64,000 nucleotides of DNA from Nostoc indistinguendum CM1-VF10 (GTDB taxonomy: Bacteria; Cyanobacteriota; Cyanobacteriia; Cyanobacteriales; Nostocaceae). A model generated the notes under the pieces. That model was given only the letters and a program-made list of their open reading frames with translations, did no database searches and was not told the DNA's origin. The stretch is taken from assembly GCA_019359215.1 (NCBI GenBank), contig JAHHHS010000020.1:26738-90737 (forward strand), read 5' to 3'. The translations under genes were made by a program, and so were the position numbers. Numbering within the stretch: the stretch's first letter is position 1; every line of letters begins with the position of its first letter. Shown here in pieces: positions 28,392-38,171 of this stretch.

Positions 28392-28811
28392 TTAGCTTCC
28401 TGCCACCATTGCAGGGATCAACACCGCATCAATAACGTGGATCACGCCATTGTCCGTCAAAATGTCTGTTTTGATGACATTGGCGTTATTTACCTTAATT
28501 TTGCCGTCGGCAGATTCAATGGCTACAATTGACCCCTCAAACGTCTCTGCTTCATTGATCTGTACCAAATCATCAGACCGAACATCCCCACTAGCGACAT
28601 GATACGCCACAATTTTCTTGAGCTTGGGGATATCTTGTAGTAGCGAATCTAAAGTTCCCTCTGGCAGATTGGCAAAGGCTTCGTCAGTTGGTGCAAATAG
28701 CGTGAAAGAACCAGGGCTTTTCAGCATTTCTATGAGATTTGCAGCTTCAGCAGCCTTCACCAGGGTATTGAAGTTTCCCGCGTTGATAGCAGTTTCCACA
28801 AGGTCAGCCAT
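28392..28811 (-). CDS. Fasciclin (FAS1) domain protein
   Basis: 139 residues comprising one FAS1 domain: FTLFAPTDEAFANLPEGTLD (H1-type motif), VAYHVASGDVRSDD, and the closing GVIHVIDAVLIPA (H2-type motif). No signal peptide is visible, though many cyanobacterial short FAS1 proteins lack one. Its role in cyanobacteria is uncertain; adhesion is known for eukaryotic homologues. Convergent with the amylase gene. Confidence 0.92.
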   Translation of the reverse strand: MADLVETAINAGNFNTLVKAAEAANLIEMLKSPGSFTLFAPTDEAFANLPEGTLDSLLQDIPKLKKIVAYHVASGDVRSDDLVQINEAETFEGSIVAIESADGKIKVNNANVIKTDILTDNGVIHVIDAVLIPAMVAGS

Positions 28812-28970
28812 AAGGATGTGTGACTTTAGTCAGGTAGTATTATAAGTAACTTATAAAGTGATTAGAATGCTCTTAGCCTCTATCAACAGAGAGGTTGCTA
28901 GCGATTAAATACACGGCAGCAGATTTATCAGTACTGCTACACTGGGGAATGACCCCAAGAACCACTGTTT

Positions 28971-29207
28971 ATGCTAAAGCGTTCTAAGTTCGAGACAACT
29001 CAGTCTCAGATTATGCACCGTTCTGAGGAGCTAATTAGTGCAGCCTCAAATCGTTACCGCATTACGGTTCAGGTGGCAAATCGTGCTAAACGTCGGCGTT
29101 ATGAAGATTTTGAAAATAACGAAGATGCGATGATGAAGCCAGTGTTAAGGGCAATTATCGAAATGTCCGATGAATTGACTCAGCCAGAAATTATTGGCGA
29201 ACTATAA
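28971..29207 (+). CDS. rpoZ: DNA-directed RNA polymerase omega subunit
   Basis: 78 residues. [30 protein letters not shown] and the acidic tail with [14 protein letters not shown] match cyanobacterial RpoZ. It stabilises the beta-prime subunit and affects sigma recruitment in known cyanobacteria. The gene is followed 23 bp later by a conserved-type exported protein, suggesting co-transcription. Confidence 0.92.
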   Translation: MLKRSKFETTQSQIMHRSEELISAASNRYRITVQVANRAKRRRYEDFENNEDAMMKPVLRAIIEMSDELTQPEIIGEL

Positions 29208-29230
29208 AAAAAGGCTTTAGAGAAGGTAGG

Positions 29231-29839
29231 ATGAGCAAATATTTATCGTTCATTCAACCCCTGCTCAAGTCTTGGCAAACACTCACTGCCTTAATGGTAG
29301 TGGGTGTAATTACCTTGAGTTCAGGGGCGGCTAAATCAATACGCACAAATTTATTTAATATCCAACCTGCATACGCTCAGAGAATCACTCCTAGCGATGT
29401 TTGGCAAAAAGTGTATCAGCAATTACCAGATTTACCACGAGAAAATAAGTATATCAGCAAAGAAAATGGTCAAGTTGCCGAAAACAACACCTTAGTAAAT
29501 CGTCTGATTAGATATCACATTTATACCAAAGGGCGGGCCCCAATTTATCGTTTGGATTGGAAGCTGACTTTAGCAGATTACCTGGGTGCAAATGAAATTA
29601 TGTATGATACTACCTATCCAGGCAATGATGTACTACGGCAAAATCCGATAGAAGGCGATCGCAAAGCTATCACCCTTCTCACCCGCAGCCAGCGAGATGC
29701 CCTAGTACAAGTCTTAGTCAATGTATTTAATCCTACTTCCCAAAATACCCTATCCCCTAACCCCAACACCGCACCTAGTCCTAGTACGTCGACTACCCCA
29801 CAGCTACCCCAACGAGGAGGGGCTGAACTACTGAAATAG
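29231..29839 (+). CDS. Hypothetical exported protein downstream of rpoZ
   Basis: 202 residues. An N-terminal hydrophobic segment (about 16-33, LTALMVVGVITLSSG) and PAYAQR at about 47-52 suggest a signal peptide cleaved after AYA. The mature part has ITPSDVWQKVYQQLPDLPRE, TKGRAPIYRLDWKLTLADYL and a Pro/Ser/Thr-rich, probably disordered C-terminus. I do not recognise a named domain. It is adjacent to rpoZ with a 23-bp gap. Confidence 0.7.
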   Translation: MSKYLSFIQPLLKSWQTLTALMVVGVITLSSGAAKSIRTNLFNIQPAYAQRITPSDVWQKVYQQLPDLPRENKYISKENGQVAENNTLVNRLIRYHIYTKGRAPIYRLDWKLTLADYLGANEIMYDTTYPGNDVLRQNPIEGDRKAITLLTRSQRDALVQVLVNVFNPTSQNTLSPNPNTAPSPSTSTTPQLPQRGGAELLK

Positions 29840-29866
29840 TGGAATATCCGTGAGAGGTTAAGATAA

Positions 29867-31682
29867 AATACCTTTTGTCAACCAGTTAAAATACTCAAAA
29901 TTGAACGTTCAGAATTAATTGGTAAGTCTGACTATAATTTCTTTTGCAAAACAGAAGCCGATGTTTTTCGGGAGAGAGATGAACTTGTATTTACCATTGG
30001 CTTGGCTGATGAAAATGAGGAATTAATCACAGATTCTCAAGGTGAAACTCAGGTCATTTATATTAAGAAAAACCTATTTTCCGATGAGGTTGGTAATTTA
30101 TTTTTAGTGGGTTCAATTCGGCTGATTGGTTCCAAAGATAAAATTGAAACTGTTTTGCTGTATCAGACAGTAAATAAGTTGAAACAGGAAATTCATGAAC
30201 GCCAAGAAACAGAGAAGCGCTTTTGCAGACATAGTAATGCTCTACAGCAACTCGTGCAAAGTGAAAAACTACAATATGATGATTTTCAAATTGCCATCCA
30301 ATATATCACAGAAGTGGCTAGCTTGGGTCTTGATGTCGAACGTGTAAGCGTTTGGTTATACACAGAAGAACGTCTAGGGATTCGGTGTATTGATTTATAT
30401 GAACGTGAGAAGAATTGCCACAATCATGGTTTTGAATTATCTGTCTGTGACTTTCCTAGGTATTTTCAAGCTCTAAAGGAAGAACAAGTAATTGCAGTTT
30501 CTAATGTTCATACTGATCCTCGCACTTCAGAGTTTTCTGCAACTTATACAACCCCACTGGGAATTAACTCAATGCTTGATGCCAGGATTTGGTCTAGAGG
30601 ACAGGTGATTGGTGTAGTTTGTTGTGAACATTTGGGAACTCAGCGTAACTGGACATTAGAAGAAGAAAGTTTTATTGGCTCGATTACTGACTTTGTGCGA
30701 CTGGTAATTGAATCAGGCGATCGCAAAATTGTTGAAGAAGCACTGCGACAATCAGAAATGCAGCTCAGACACCAAACTCAACAACTAGAGGAAGGACTGA
30801 AAGAATTACAACGCACTCAAACCCAAATGCTCCAAAGTGAAAAAATGTCTTCTTTGGGACAATTGGTAGCAGGTGTTGCTCACGAAATTAATAATCCAGT
30901 TAACTTTATCTATGGCAATATTGCACCTGCTCATGATTACATTCAAGACTTACTAAACCTGATTAAGCTATATCAAAAATACTATCCTGATCCAGTTACT
31001 GTTATTCAATCAGAAATTACAGCTATAGACCTAGAATTTTTAATGAGAGATTTACCTAAGCTCCTATATTCAATGAAAATAGGAGCAGATCGCATTCGGC
31101 AAATCGTCCTTTCTCTGCGAAATTTCTCTCGCCTAGATGAAGCTGAATATAAAGCAGTTGATATTCATGAAGGAATTGATAGTACGTTATTAATTTTAGA
31201 ACATCGCCTCAAAGCAAAACCTGATTATCCAGGAATTAAAATTATTAAGCAATATGGATATTTGCCTTCAGTTCAGTGCTATGCAGGTCAACTCAATCAA
31301 TCAAGTGTTCATGAATATTTTAACTAATGCAATTGATGCCTTAGAAGAATGGGATAAACAACGCACTCAACAGGAAATACAACAATCTCCTAGCGTGATT
31401 CAGATTTGTACAGAAATAATTAGTAAAAATCAGATTGCAATTAAAATCGCCGACAATGGTCTGGGTATACCGGAAAAAATAAAACAACGCATTTTCGACC
31501 CCTTCTTTACGACAAAACCAATTGGTAAAGGTACAGGAATGGGTATGTCAATTAGTTATCAAATTGTGACCCAAAATCATCATGGCACTCTTGAATGCAT
31601 TTCATCTCCAGATCAGGGTACGGCATTTGTGATTGTCATCCCTCTAAAACAGCAGATCAGTCAAGATTACCCAATAGAATGA
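29867..31682 (+). pseudogene. PAS-GAF-histidine kinase pseudogene (5' truncated, frameshifted)
   Basis: The open frame follows an in-frame TAA at 29864 with no good start codon; its first recognisable part is the back half of a PAS domain (SELIGKSDYNFF, DELVFTIGLADENEELITD). Then come a GAF domain (about 30250-30730), a coiled linker and the phospho-acceptor helix (QLVAGVAHEINNPVNF, H-box). The frame breaks at about 31294: CTCAATCAATCAAG has a tandem ATCA duplication relative to the expected CTCAATCAAG. The ATPase domain resumes in another frame (VFMNILTNAIDALEEW, IADNGLGIP, GKGTGMGMSIS). Removing four bases restores a continuous kinase. With both lesions it is probably non-functional. Confidence 0.85.
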
Positions 31683-31808
31683 CAATCATCAGATCATGGC
31701 GAGAATCTGAGATTGTGCAGCAGCCCTACAGTTTCATAGAGAATTGGGATTAGAAGTTGTAAATTAATAACTATTTACTCACTCATAACTCCTCACTTCT
31801 AACTAATT

Positions 31809-32174
31809 ATGGAACGCCTTGTAAAAACCGGATTTGGCTGGCGTATTGGCTGGAACCCCGATGCACCTGAATTTAAAGGTTTAGTGGGTACAGATGATTG
31901 GGCGATTGAATTAACCGAAGCCGAGTTGAATGATTTTTGCCGTCTACTAGCACAGCTGGCAGATACCATGAAGCAACTCGCCACTGAATTAATGGAAGAG
32001 GAAAAAATTGCTTGTGAAGCCGAAAGCAATTTATTATGGATGGAGGTGGAAGGCTATCCTCATGATTACAGTCTGCGCCTCATCTTGAATACAGGGCGAT
32101 GTGTAGAAGGTAAATGGGATGCTTCTGCTGTTCCAGATTTACTGCAAGCTACTGGGATGCTTAAGGTTTTTTAA
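31809..32174 (+). CDS. DUF1818 family protein
   Basis: 121 residues: MERLVKTGFGWRIGWNPDAP, FKGLVGTDDWAIELTEAELN and a C-terminal GRCVEGKWDASAVPDLLQAT. This is the cyanobacteria-restricted DUF1818 family, of unknown function. No membrane segment. It is followed by a tRNA gene. Confidence 0.88.
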   Translation: MERLVKTGFGWRIGWNPDAPEFKGLVGTDDWAIELTEAELNDFCRLLAQLADTMKQLATELMEEEKIACEAESNLLWMEVEGYPHDYSLRLILNTGRCVEGKWDASAVPDLLQATGMLKVF

Positions 32175-32224
32175 ATTTGCCTCTTGATTATCCTATAGTT
32201 TTGCTATATGATGGTAATTCTGAC

Positions 32225-32298
32225 CGGGGCGTAGCGCAGCTTGGTAGCGCGCCACTTTGGGGTAGTGGAGGTCGTGGGTTCGAATCCCGCCGCTCCGA
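32225..32298 (+). tRNA. tRNA-Pro (anticodon GGG)
   Basis: A 74-nt cloverleaf. The acceptor CGGGGCG pairs with CGCTCCG (one G-U); D arm GCGCAGCTTGGTAGCGC; anticodon stem CCACT/AGTGG with loop TTGGGGT giving anticodon GGG; T arm GTGGG-TTCGAAT-CCCGC; discriminator A. CCA is not encoded. Confidence 0.95.
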
Positions 32299-32313
32299 TT
32301 AATGATAAGCCAG

Positions 32314-32348
32314 GCCTGCTAGTCTTTTCAAAAGATTAGCAGGCTTTT
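32314..32348 (+). terminator. Intrinsic terminator after tRNA-Pro
   Basis: GCCTGCTA-gTCTTTT-ca-AAAGAt-TAGCAGGC forms a long stem (32314-32344) followed by TTTT, 16 nt beyond the tRNA. Confidence 0.85.
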
Positions 32349-32855
32349 CAATCAGGATCTTCTTCGGTAACCTCTATTAGATACTAAAAGATATAAATTG
32401 TTAAGCAGTTAACCTATCAAACATAAGTGCACTCATAGCAATTTGAACAACAGTTCCACTTACCTCTGGTACTAGTTTGTAAGTAAGTAGAAGCTTTGCC
32501 AAGTATATTTACTTATTTATATACTAGTAGTGTGGGACTAACTGACAGGGGTATTGAGTGGGTGGTAGAAAATTACTCCTTTTAGGGGATGTTTTTACAA
32601 GAGAGAACACCCCAATTTGACATTGAAACAGCCTAAAATTAATGGTTTCAAATATCTGCGTTACATATCTTTACAATGTATGCGATTTTGCAGGTGTCTT
32701 GGTGGCTACCCGACTACATTAACCCTCTCTTCACGCTCTTTTTGAGCAAAAGTATTGTAAGTCTTTTAATTTTAGTTTTATATAAAAAAGCTGCAATATT
32801 TATAAAAATACTGGTAAACATAAACATAATAATATTGTAATATATATATGTATAT
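32349..32855. other. AT-rich intergenic region between tRNA-Pro and the aminopeptidase-like gene
   Basis: 507 bases with no supported gene. A short minus-strand open stretch at about 32405-32490 (VPEVSGTVVQIAMSALMFDR) may be the tail of a lost gene but matches nothing I recognise. Bases 32810-32860 are TA-rich repeats (atatatatgtatatatga). Confidence 0.4.
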
Positions 32856-34196
32856 ATGACGAATTTGTTTAATAAACATATGCAAAATGCTACTGAGATA
32901 AACACCAATATTAATGTTAACGATATTAGTCATAAAATGTACCAGTTAATATCTGATTTGTATCCCCTCTGTCGTAGTATTACTGGTGATGGCTTACGAA
33001 AAACACTGGATATTATTCAAAAAAATATTCCCTTGTCTATACATGATATCCCTACTGGGACTGAAGTCTTTGATTGGACTATTCCTAAAGAATGGAATAT
33101 CAGAGATGCGTTTATTAAAAATTCACAGGGTGAAAAGATTATAGATTTCCATGAGTCTAATCTGCATATAGTTAATTACAGTATAAATATTCATGAAAAG
33201 ATGTCATTACAGGATTTAAAAGCACATCTTTTTACACTACCCGATCGCCCTGATTGGATTCCTTATAGAACTTCTTACTATAAAGAGAACTGGGGATTCT
33301 GTCTCAGTCACAATCAATTATTGGAATTAAAAGATGAAGTGTATGAAGTTTGCATTGATTCTTCTTTAGAGAATGGTTATTTAACTTACGGAGAGTATTA
33401 CATTAGAGGTAAAAAACCAGATGAAATTCTGATTTCATGTCATACCTGCCACCCATCACTTTGTAATGACAATCTCTCTGGTCTAGCATTGGCAACCTTC
33501 TTAGCCAAACATCTTAGCCAAATTTCACCTTCTTACTCGTATCGTTTTCTGTTTATTCCTGGAACAATTGGTTCCATTACTTGGCTGGCTTTAAATGAAG
33601 TGAGTGTTAACAAAATAAAACATGGTTTAGTTGTAACTTGTGTTGGTGATTCAGGTAAGTCTCACTACAAAAAAAGCCGTCAAGGTAATGCTGAAATCGA
33701 TAAAGCTGTTACTCAGGTTTTGAAAAATTCTGGACAAGATTATGAAATTATGGAGTTCTCTCCCTATGGCTATGATGAACGGCAATTTTGTTCACCAGGA
33801 TTTAATCTTCCTGTAGGTTGTTTCATGCGATCGCCTCATGGTACTTATCCTCAATATCATACATCAGCAGATAATCTGGATTTAGTAAAACCCCAATATT
33901 TGGCTGATTCTTTCTCAAAACTTTTGTCAGTCTTAGACATTATAGAGAATGATAAAAAATACTTAAATCAAAATCCTAAATGTGAACCGCAGTTAGGTAA
34001 ACGAGGATTATATAGCGCTATAGGTGGGCAGACTGATACAAAGAAGAGTGAAATGGCAATGTTATGGATTTTAAACTTGTCTGATGGCAATCACACACTG
34101 TTGGATATTTCTGAAAAATCAAGCTTAGAGTTTGATTTGATTAAGAAAACAGCAGATACTTTGTTGCAGTTTAATTTGTTGAAAGAAACAACTTAA
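32856..34196 (+). CDS. DUF4910 aminopeptidase-like protein of surface-polysaccharide clusters
   Basis: 446 residues. LYPLCRSITGDGLRKTLDII near the N-terminus, SCHTCHPSLCNDNLSGLALA (metal-binding His/Asp region), RFLFIPGTIGSI, DERQFCSPGFNLPVGCF and HTSADNLDLV follow the aminopeptidase-like DUF4910 family (M28-related). Its true start could be the ATG at 32856 or one about 25-85 nt later; the first recognisable helix begins MYQLISDLYPL. Family members sit in O-antigen or deoxysugar clusters, as here, but the reaction is not established. It converges on the SDR gene. Confidence 0.82.
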   Translation: MTNLFNKHMQNATEINTNINVNDISHKMYQLISDLYPLCRSITGDGLRKTLDIIQKNIPLSIHDIPTGTEVFDWTIPKEWNIRDAFIKNSQGEKIIDFHESNLHIVNYSINIHEKMSLQDLKAHLFTLPDRPDWIPYRTSYYKENWGFCLSHNQLLELKDEVYEVCIDSSLENGYLTYGEYYIRGKKPDEILISCHTCHPSLCNDNLSGLALATFLAKHLSQISPSYSYRFLFIPGTIGSITWLALNEVSVNKIKHGLVVTCVGDSGKSHYKKSRQGNAEIDKAVTQVLKNSGQDYEIMEFSPYGYDERQFCSPGFNLPVGCFMRSPHGTYPQYHTSADNLDLVKPQYLADSFSKLLSVLDIIENDKKYLNQNPKCEPQLGKRGLYSAIGGQTDTKKSEMAMLWILNLSDGNHTLLDISEKSSLEFDLIKKTADTLLQFNLLKETT

Positions 34197-34206
34197 TTTG
34201 AGCAAA

Positions 34207-34932
34207 TCAGGATTTCACGAGCGGTCTAAGACTGATATCAGTAACTTCAGCAGTTCGAGGTAAACTTAGCGCATTAATGACTACTGCGGCCACGTCCTCT
34301 GGCTGCATAAGGCGTTCAGGATAATAGGGTTTACCCTCCATCTCGTGAATTTTTGCTTGTCCAGGAGTAGCAGTACGCCCAGGAAACACGCTCATAACCC
34401 GCACTTGCTCGGCATTAATTTCTACACGAAGAGAGTCAGCGATCGCCTTAAGAGCGTGTTTGGTGGCCGCATATTGCCCCACATTCGCTCTGGGATTCAT
34501 AATCGCACTGGAGTTGATAAACAAAATTTGTCCCCGACTGGATAAAAGCATGGGGAGTAAAGTTTGTGTCAAGAGATAGGGAGCGCGAACATTGACCCGA
34601 TACAGGAAGTCGAAGTCTTGAATAGAACTCTTTTGAAATGTCCCCATTGAGAACATACCCGCACTCAGGATGAGCAGGTCAATTTGTTCAAAATCTCGTT
34701 CAAGATTTGTTTTTAGCTTAGTTATATCTTCATCAACCATCAAGTCGATTGTATAGCAAACAACGTTAGGAGAAGTTTCTTTAGCAATCGCGGCGACTAT
34801 TTGCAAAGTTTCAAGGTTACGTCCTAACAAACAAAGTTTTACACCTTGTGCCGCCAAACCCAAAGCGATCGCTCTACCGATACCGCTACTAGCTCCTGTA
34901 ACAACTGCAACCTGACCTAATAAAGCTTCCAT
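34207..34932 (-). CDS. Short-chain dehydrogenase/reductase
   Basis: 241 residues from the MEALLGQ start (34932); a further upstream ATG at 34947 is less family-like. TGASSGIGRAIALGLA is the NADP-binding loop, INSSA carries the catalytic Ser and QYAATKHALKAIADSLR the Tyr-Lys pair. Classical SDR length. It is the last gene of the minus-strand sugar cluster, about 90 bp after the PIG-L gene, but could be an independent oxidoreductase. Substrate unknown. Confidence 0.85.
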   Translation of the reverse strand: MEALLGQVAVVTGASSGIGRAIALGLAAQGVKLCLLGRNLETLQIVAAIAKETSPNVVCYTIDLMVDEDITKLKTNLERDFEQIDLLILSAGMFSMGTFQKSSIQDFDFLYRVNVRAPYLLTQTLLPMLLSSRGQILFINSSAIMNPRANVGQYAATKHALKAIADSLRVEINAEQVRVMSVFPGRTATPGQAKIHEMEGKPYYPERLMQPEDVAAVVINALSLPRTAEVTDISLRPLVKS

Positions 34933-35040
34933 AATGAGAGTAAACAATTCAAAATGAAGAAATATATACGTGGTAAACCTGCGAACGATTTCGATTGTAC
35001 AAATTGTAAATTTCTTTATCTGCTGTAATAAAACACGCGA

Positions 35041-35694
35041 CTAAAAAACTACTTTACGGCAATAAAAAGCTTCTGCATACTTGTTGGGTGAATTAGATTC
35101 AACTCCTCGCAGTCTTAGAATTGATCGAAAGGTTTCTTCTGTAAACCATTGTTTATTGTTTTGCGACGGAAAGCTGTCAATAATATATTGAATTTTATTT
35201 TGACAATTTTTTTCATTTAAATTAACAAAGAAATTAGGATTGCCTAAATCACCATCATATTTAGGTATTTCATACTCTAAAATTAAATTATTTCTAAATG
35301 TATTCCAAGTCAATTCAGAAATTAAGCGATGATCTTGATGCAAATCCTGGCGATAATGAGTAAAAATTAAATCAGGGCTGTATTCTCGTTTTAGTTCCTC
35401 GAAAAAGCGTTTAATTTCAATTCCGATGAAAGGAAAAAATCCATCTTGAAATTGTTTGATTACTATATTTTTTATATTTGTATTTTCTAAAAATTTATTA
35501 GCGCTATTATAAGCTTCCTTTTCTCTTTGTAAGTTTGAACTAAATACAACCCAATAAAACATAATATTTGGGTAAGTTTCTATCAACTTTAATATCGTGC
35601 CTCCGCAACCAATTTCTATATCATCACAATGTGCTCCTAAACACAAAACTTTATAATCTAAGTTTTTTTCTCCCTCAAAAGCAAATTTAAGCAT
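35041..35694 (-). CDS. PIG-L family N-deacetylase
   Basis: 217 residues. LCLGAHCDDIEIGCGGT (the AHxDD zinc motif) and FTHYRQDLHQDHRLISE (HxDHR) identify the PIG-L / LmbE fold, which deacetylates N-acetyl-sugars. It lies between rfbF-like and SDR genes on the same strand and presumably modifies an N-acetylated sugar nucleotide or glycan (inference). Very AT-rich compared with its neighbours. Confidence 0.87.
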   Translation of the reverse strand: MLKFAFEGEKNLDYKVLCLGAHCDDIEIGCGGTILKLIETYPNIMFYWVVFSSNLQREKEAYNSANKFLENTNIKNIVIKQFQDGFFPFIGIEIKRFFEELKREYSPDLIFTHYRQDLHQDHRLISELTWNTFRNNLILEYEIPKYDGDLGNPNFFVNLNEKNCQNKIQYIIDSFPSQNNKQWFTEETFRSILRLRGVESNSPNKYAEAFYCRKVVF

Positions 35695-35801
35695 ATTAAT
35701 GATTTTTTGTTTTTAGAGAATAGTTTGTCTGAGATAGTTGCTTCAAATAATAATCACAGCAGATACCCTTATGAGATATCTACTGTAAAATAGATTGGTA
35801 T

Positions 35802-36662
35802 TTAACTATTAGCCAAACTGATTGGTATGGAATCATTAGCAAACTGATAATTCCGGCTATATTCTAAATATGTTGCCTTCCTTTCAAGGAGGTTCCATAC
35901 CGCCCAAGGAGCGTTGCCTTGGCAATACATATCATCTAACTGCTGCTGTTCTTTGAAAGTATCCATGCACGCCCAAAATCCGTTATATTTATAAGCTACT
36001 AATTGTTTTAATTTAATTAGCCTTTGAAACGGTTCAAGCACTAATTCCTCTCCAGTCTCAATGTATTTAAAGATATCCTTATTAAATACAAAAAAACCAC
36101 CATTTATCCTAATACCAGCTTCCTGAACGCTTTGGATATCATTTACTAAACCATTTTCTTGTGTTGAAACTAAATGAAAACTTTGCGATGGTTTTACACA
36201 CAAGAAACTGGCTATTTTGTTATGTCTATAAAAGTCATCAATTAAGTCAGGTAGGTGTAAATCTGTTAAGCCGTCGCTATAATTGGCTAAAAAGGCATCT
36301 TCCCCCTGTAAGTATTTTTCAACTGCCTTGAACCTTTGCCCTATATTTGAACTTAAGCCCGTATCAACAAAAGTAATATTCCAATCCTCAATATCACTAT
36401 TTACAAGTTGAATTTTCTTGCCCCCCTTCTGTAAAGTAAAATCATTGGAAACACACTCATCATAATTGAGAAAATAATTTTTGATGACATCTGCTTTATA
36501 ACCAAGACACAAAATAAAATCTTTGTGTCCATAGTGAGCATAGTATTTCATCACATGCCACAATATTGGCCTGTAACCAATATGAACCATTGGCTTAGGA
36601 ATATTACTGGATAATTCTCTTAATCTTGTTCCCAAACCACCGCAAAATAAAACTACTTTCAT
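35802..36662 (-). CDS. rfbF: Glucose-1-phosphate cytidylyltransferase-like nucleotidyltransferase
   Basis: 286 residues. GGLGTRLRELSSNIPKPMVH is the nucleotide-binding and Lys motif, PILWHVMKYYAHYGHKDFIL, GYKADVIKNYFLNYDE and FWACMDTFKEQQQLDDMY are hallmark RfbF-type segments. The family makes CDP-glucose from glucose-1-phosphate and CTP, the entry to CDP-dideoxy- and branched-chain sugars. A CDP-glucose 4,6-dehydratase (rfbG), the usual partner, is not found in this window. Confidence 0.88.
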   Translation of the reverse strand: MKVVLFCGGLGTRLRELSSNIPKPMVHIGYRPILWHVMKYYAHYGHKDFILCLGYKADVIKNYFLNYDECVSNDFTLQKGGKKIQLVNSDIEDWNITFVDTGLSSNIGQRFKAVEKYLQGEDAFLANYSDGLTDLHLPDLIDDFYRHNKIASFLCVKPSQSFHLVSTQENGLVNDIQSVQEAGIRINGGFFVFNKDIFKYIETGEELVLEPFQRLIKLKQLVAYKYNGFWACMDTFKEQQQLDDMYCQGNAPWAVWNLLERKATYLEYSRNYQFANDSIPISLANS

Positions 36663-36715
36663 TGTAATTTCCTTTGGTATTAATAAATCAGATTAAATTC
36701 CAGTTGCTTTTTTGC

Positions 36716-37996
36716 TCAAGCATAGACATTGACTTCGGGAATCGGGACTACAAATTTCCCACCCCAATCACGTACAAACGACATCTGGGACATTACTTCA
36801 TTTTTCAGATTCCAAGGTAAAATCAACAGATAATCTGGCTTAGTTTCTTGAATCTTGTTTGGATGAAAGATTGGGATATGAGTACCTGGTAAAAATTTAC
36901 CTTGTTTGAATGGATTTCGATCTACAGTGTAATCAAGAAAATCTTCTCTAATTCCACAATAATTCAACAGGGTATTACCTTTACCAGGAGCGCCGTAACC
37001 AACAATTGATTTTCCTTGGCGTTTAGCTGCAATTAAAAATTCCAAAAGTTGAAATTTGGTATCCTTTACTTTTTCGGCAAAGGAGAAATAACGTTCTATG
37101 TTGATAAATCCTGCTGCTTCTTCTCTAGCTCTTAAATCTTTTACATCCTCACTGATAGATTTAGAATTATCGTCTAGATGGCAACCATAAATTCTTAAAG
37201 AACCACCATGTGTAGAGAATTCTTCTACGTCAAAGATAGTTAAACCGTGAGCAGCAAAAACTTTCTCTACTGTGAGTAAGGATAAGTAAGAAAAGTGCTC
37301 GTGATAGATAGTATCAAACTGGTTTCCCTCCATTAGTCGCATTAAATGGGGGAATTCCATAGTAATGACACCTTCAGGCTTAAGTAAAATTTTACAGGCT
37401 GCTACAAAATCGTTAATATCGGGTACATGAGCAAGCACATTGTTACCTATTAATAAATCTGCTTGCGTACCATCAGCAACTAATTCATCTGCTGTATTTT
37501 GTCCAAAGAACTTGACAGTTGTAGGAATGCCTTTTGTGATAGCTACCTCAGCAATATTAGCTGCTGGCTCTATACCTAAAACAGGTATTCCTTGTGATAC
37601 AAAATATTGCAGTAAGTAACCATCATTACTAGCTATTTCTACTACGTGGCTTGAGGAGTTCAGTTTAAAACGCTCTGTTACTTTTTTGGTATAATTTTTG
37701 GCATGTTGTAGCCAAGAATCAGAGTAAGACGAAAAGTAAGCATAGTGGCTGAAGATATCTTGCGGGCTTACATATTCTTGAAGTTGAACTAAAAAACAGC
37801 GATCGCACACGTAGACATGCAGTGGATAAAAGGGTTCCATTTGGTTTAGCTGTTCAGCTGCCACATAACTTTCACACAGTGGTGACATTCCCAAATCCAC
37901 AAAGGTATGCTGTAACACTGTCCCACAGAATCGGCAGCCACAACGATTTACGCTTGTATCATTTTGTATAGAGGGTTGCAAAGTTGTCGTATTCAT
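36716..37996 (-). CDS. Deoxysugar C-methyltransferase (zinc-binding, SAM-dependent)
   Basis: 426 residues in the three-part layout of NDP-hexose C-methyltransferases: N-terminal zinc-binding CRFCG ... CDRC (about 20-65), a SAM-binding core VVEIASNDGYLLQYF (about 108-122) with LLIGNNVLAHVPDIN, and a C-terminal domain (KSIVGYGAPGKGNTLLNYCG, DYTVDRNPFKQGKF). Known relatives methylate a 4-keto sugar at C3. Clustered with rfbF and rfbC types, it implies a branched-chain sugar. A dispersed repeat lies just upstream. Confidence 0.88.
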   Translation of the reverse strand: MNTTTLQPSIQNDTSVNRCGCRFCGTVLQHTFVDLGMSPLCESYVAAEQLNQMEPFYPLHVYVCDRCFLVQLQEYVSPQDIFSHYAYFSSYSDSWLQHAKNYTKKVTERFKLNSSSHVVEIASNDGYLLQYFVSQGIPVLGIEPAANIAEVAITKGIPTTVKFFGQNTADELVADGTQADLLIGNNVLAHVPDINDFVAACKILLKPEGVITMEFPHLMRLMEGNQFDTIYHEHFSYLSLLTVEKVFAAHGLTIFDVEEFSTHGGSLRIYGCHLDDNSKSISEDVKDLRAREEAAGFINIERYFSFAEKVKDTKFQLLEFLIAAKRQGKSIVGYGAPGKGNTLLNYCGIREDFLDYTVDRNPFKQGKFLPGTHIPIFHPNKIQETKPDYLLILPWNLKNEVMSQMSFVRDWGGKFVVPIPEVNVYA

Positions 37997-38038
37997 TTGT
38001 TAGCTCCCAGACTATTATATGCAACTTGATAGAGGTAT

Positions 38039-38130
38039 AAGCTATTACGCATTTAACTTGAACACTTACATGAAGGCTGATGACTGATAACCGTTAACCG
38101 TCAACAGTTAACAGTTAACAACCGTAAAGA
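38039..38130. repeat. Dispersed promoter-proximal repeat, copy 2
   Basis: Same orientation as 18310-18394, from AAGCTATTACGCATTTAACT to ACCGTAAAGA, with additional GTTAAC-type tracts. It begins about 43 bp upstream of the C-methyltransferase start. Confidence 0.75.
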
Positions 38131-38171
38131 GTGTTTATACAATTTAGGCGCGCATCAGCTTATGAGAACTC

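Noticed and set aside
32405..32490. Short minus-strand protein-like stretch (VPEVSGTVVQIAMSALMFDR)
   Set aside because: Too short and unmatched to any family I recognise; could be chance.
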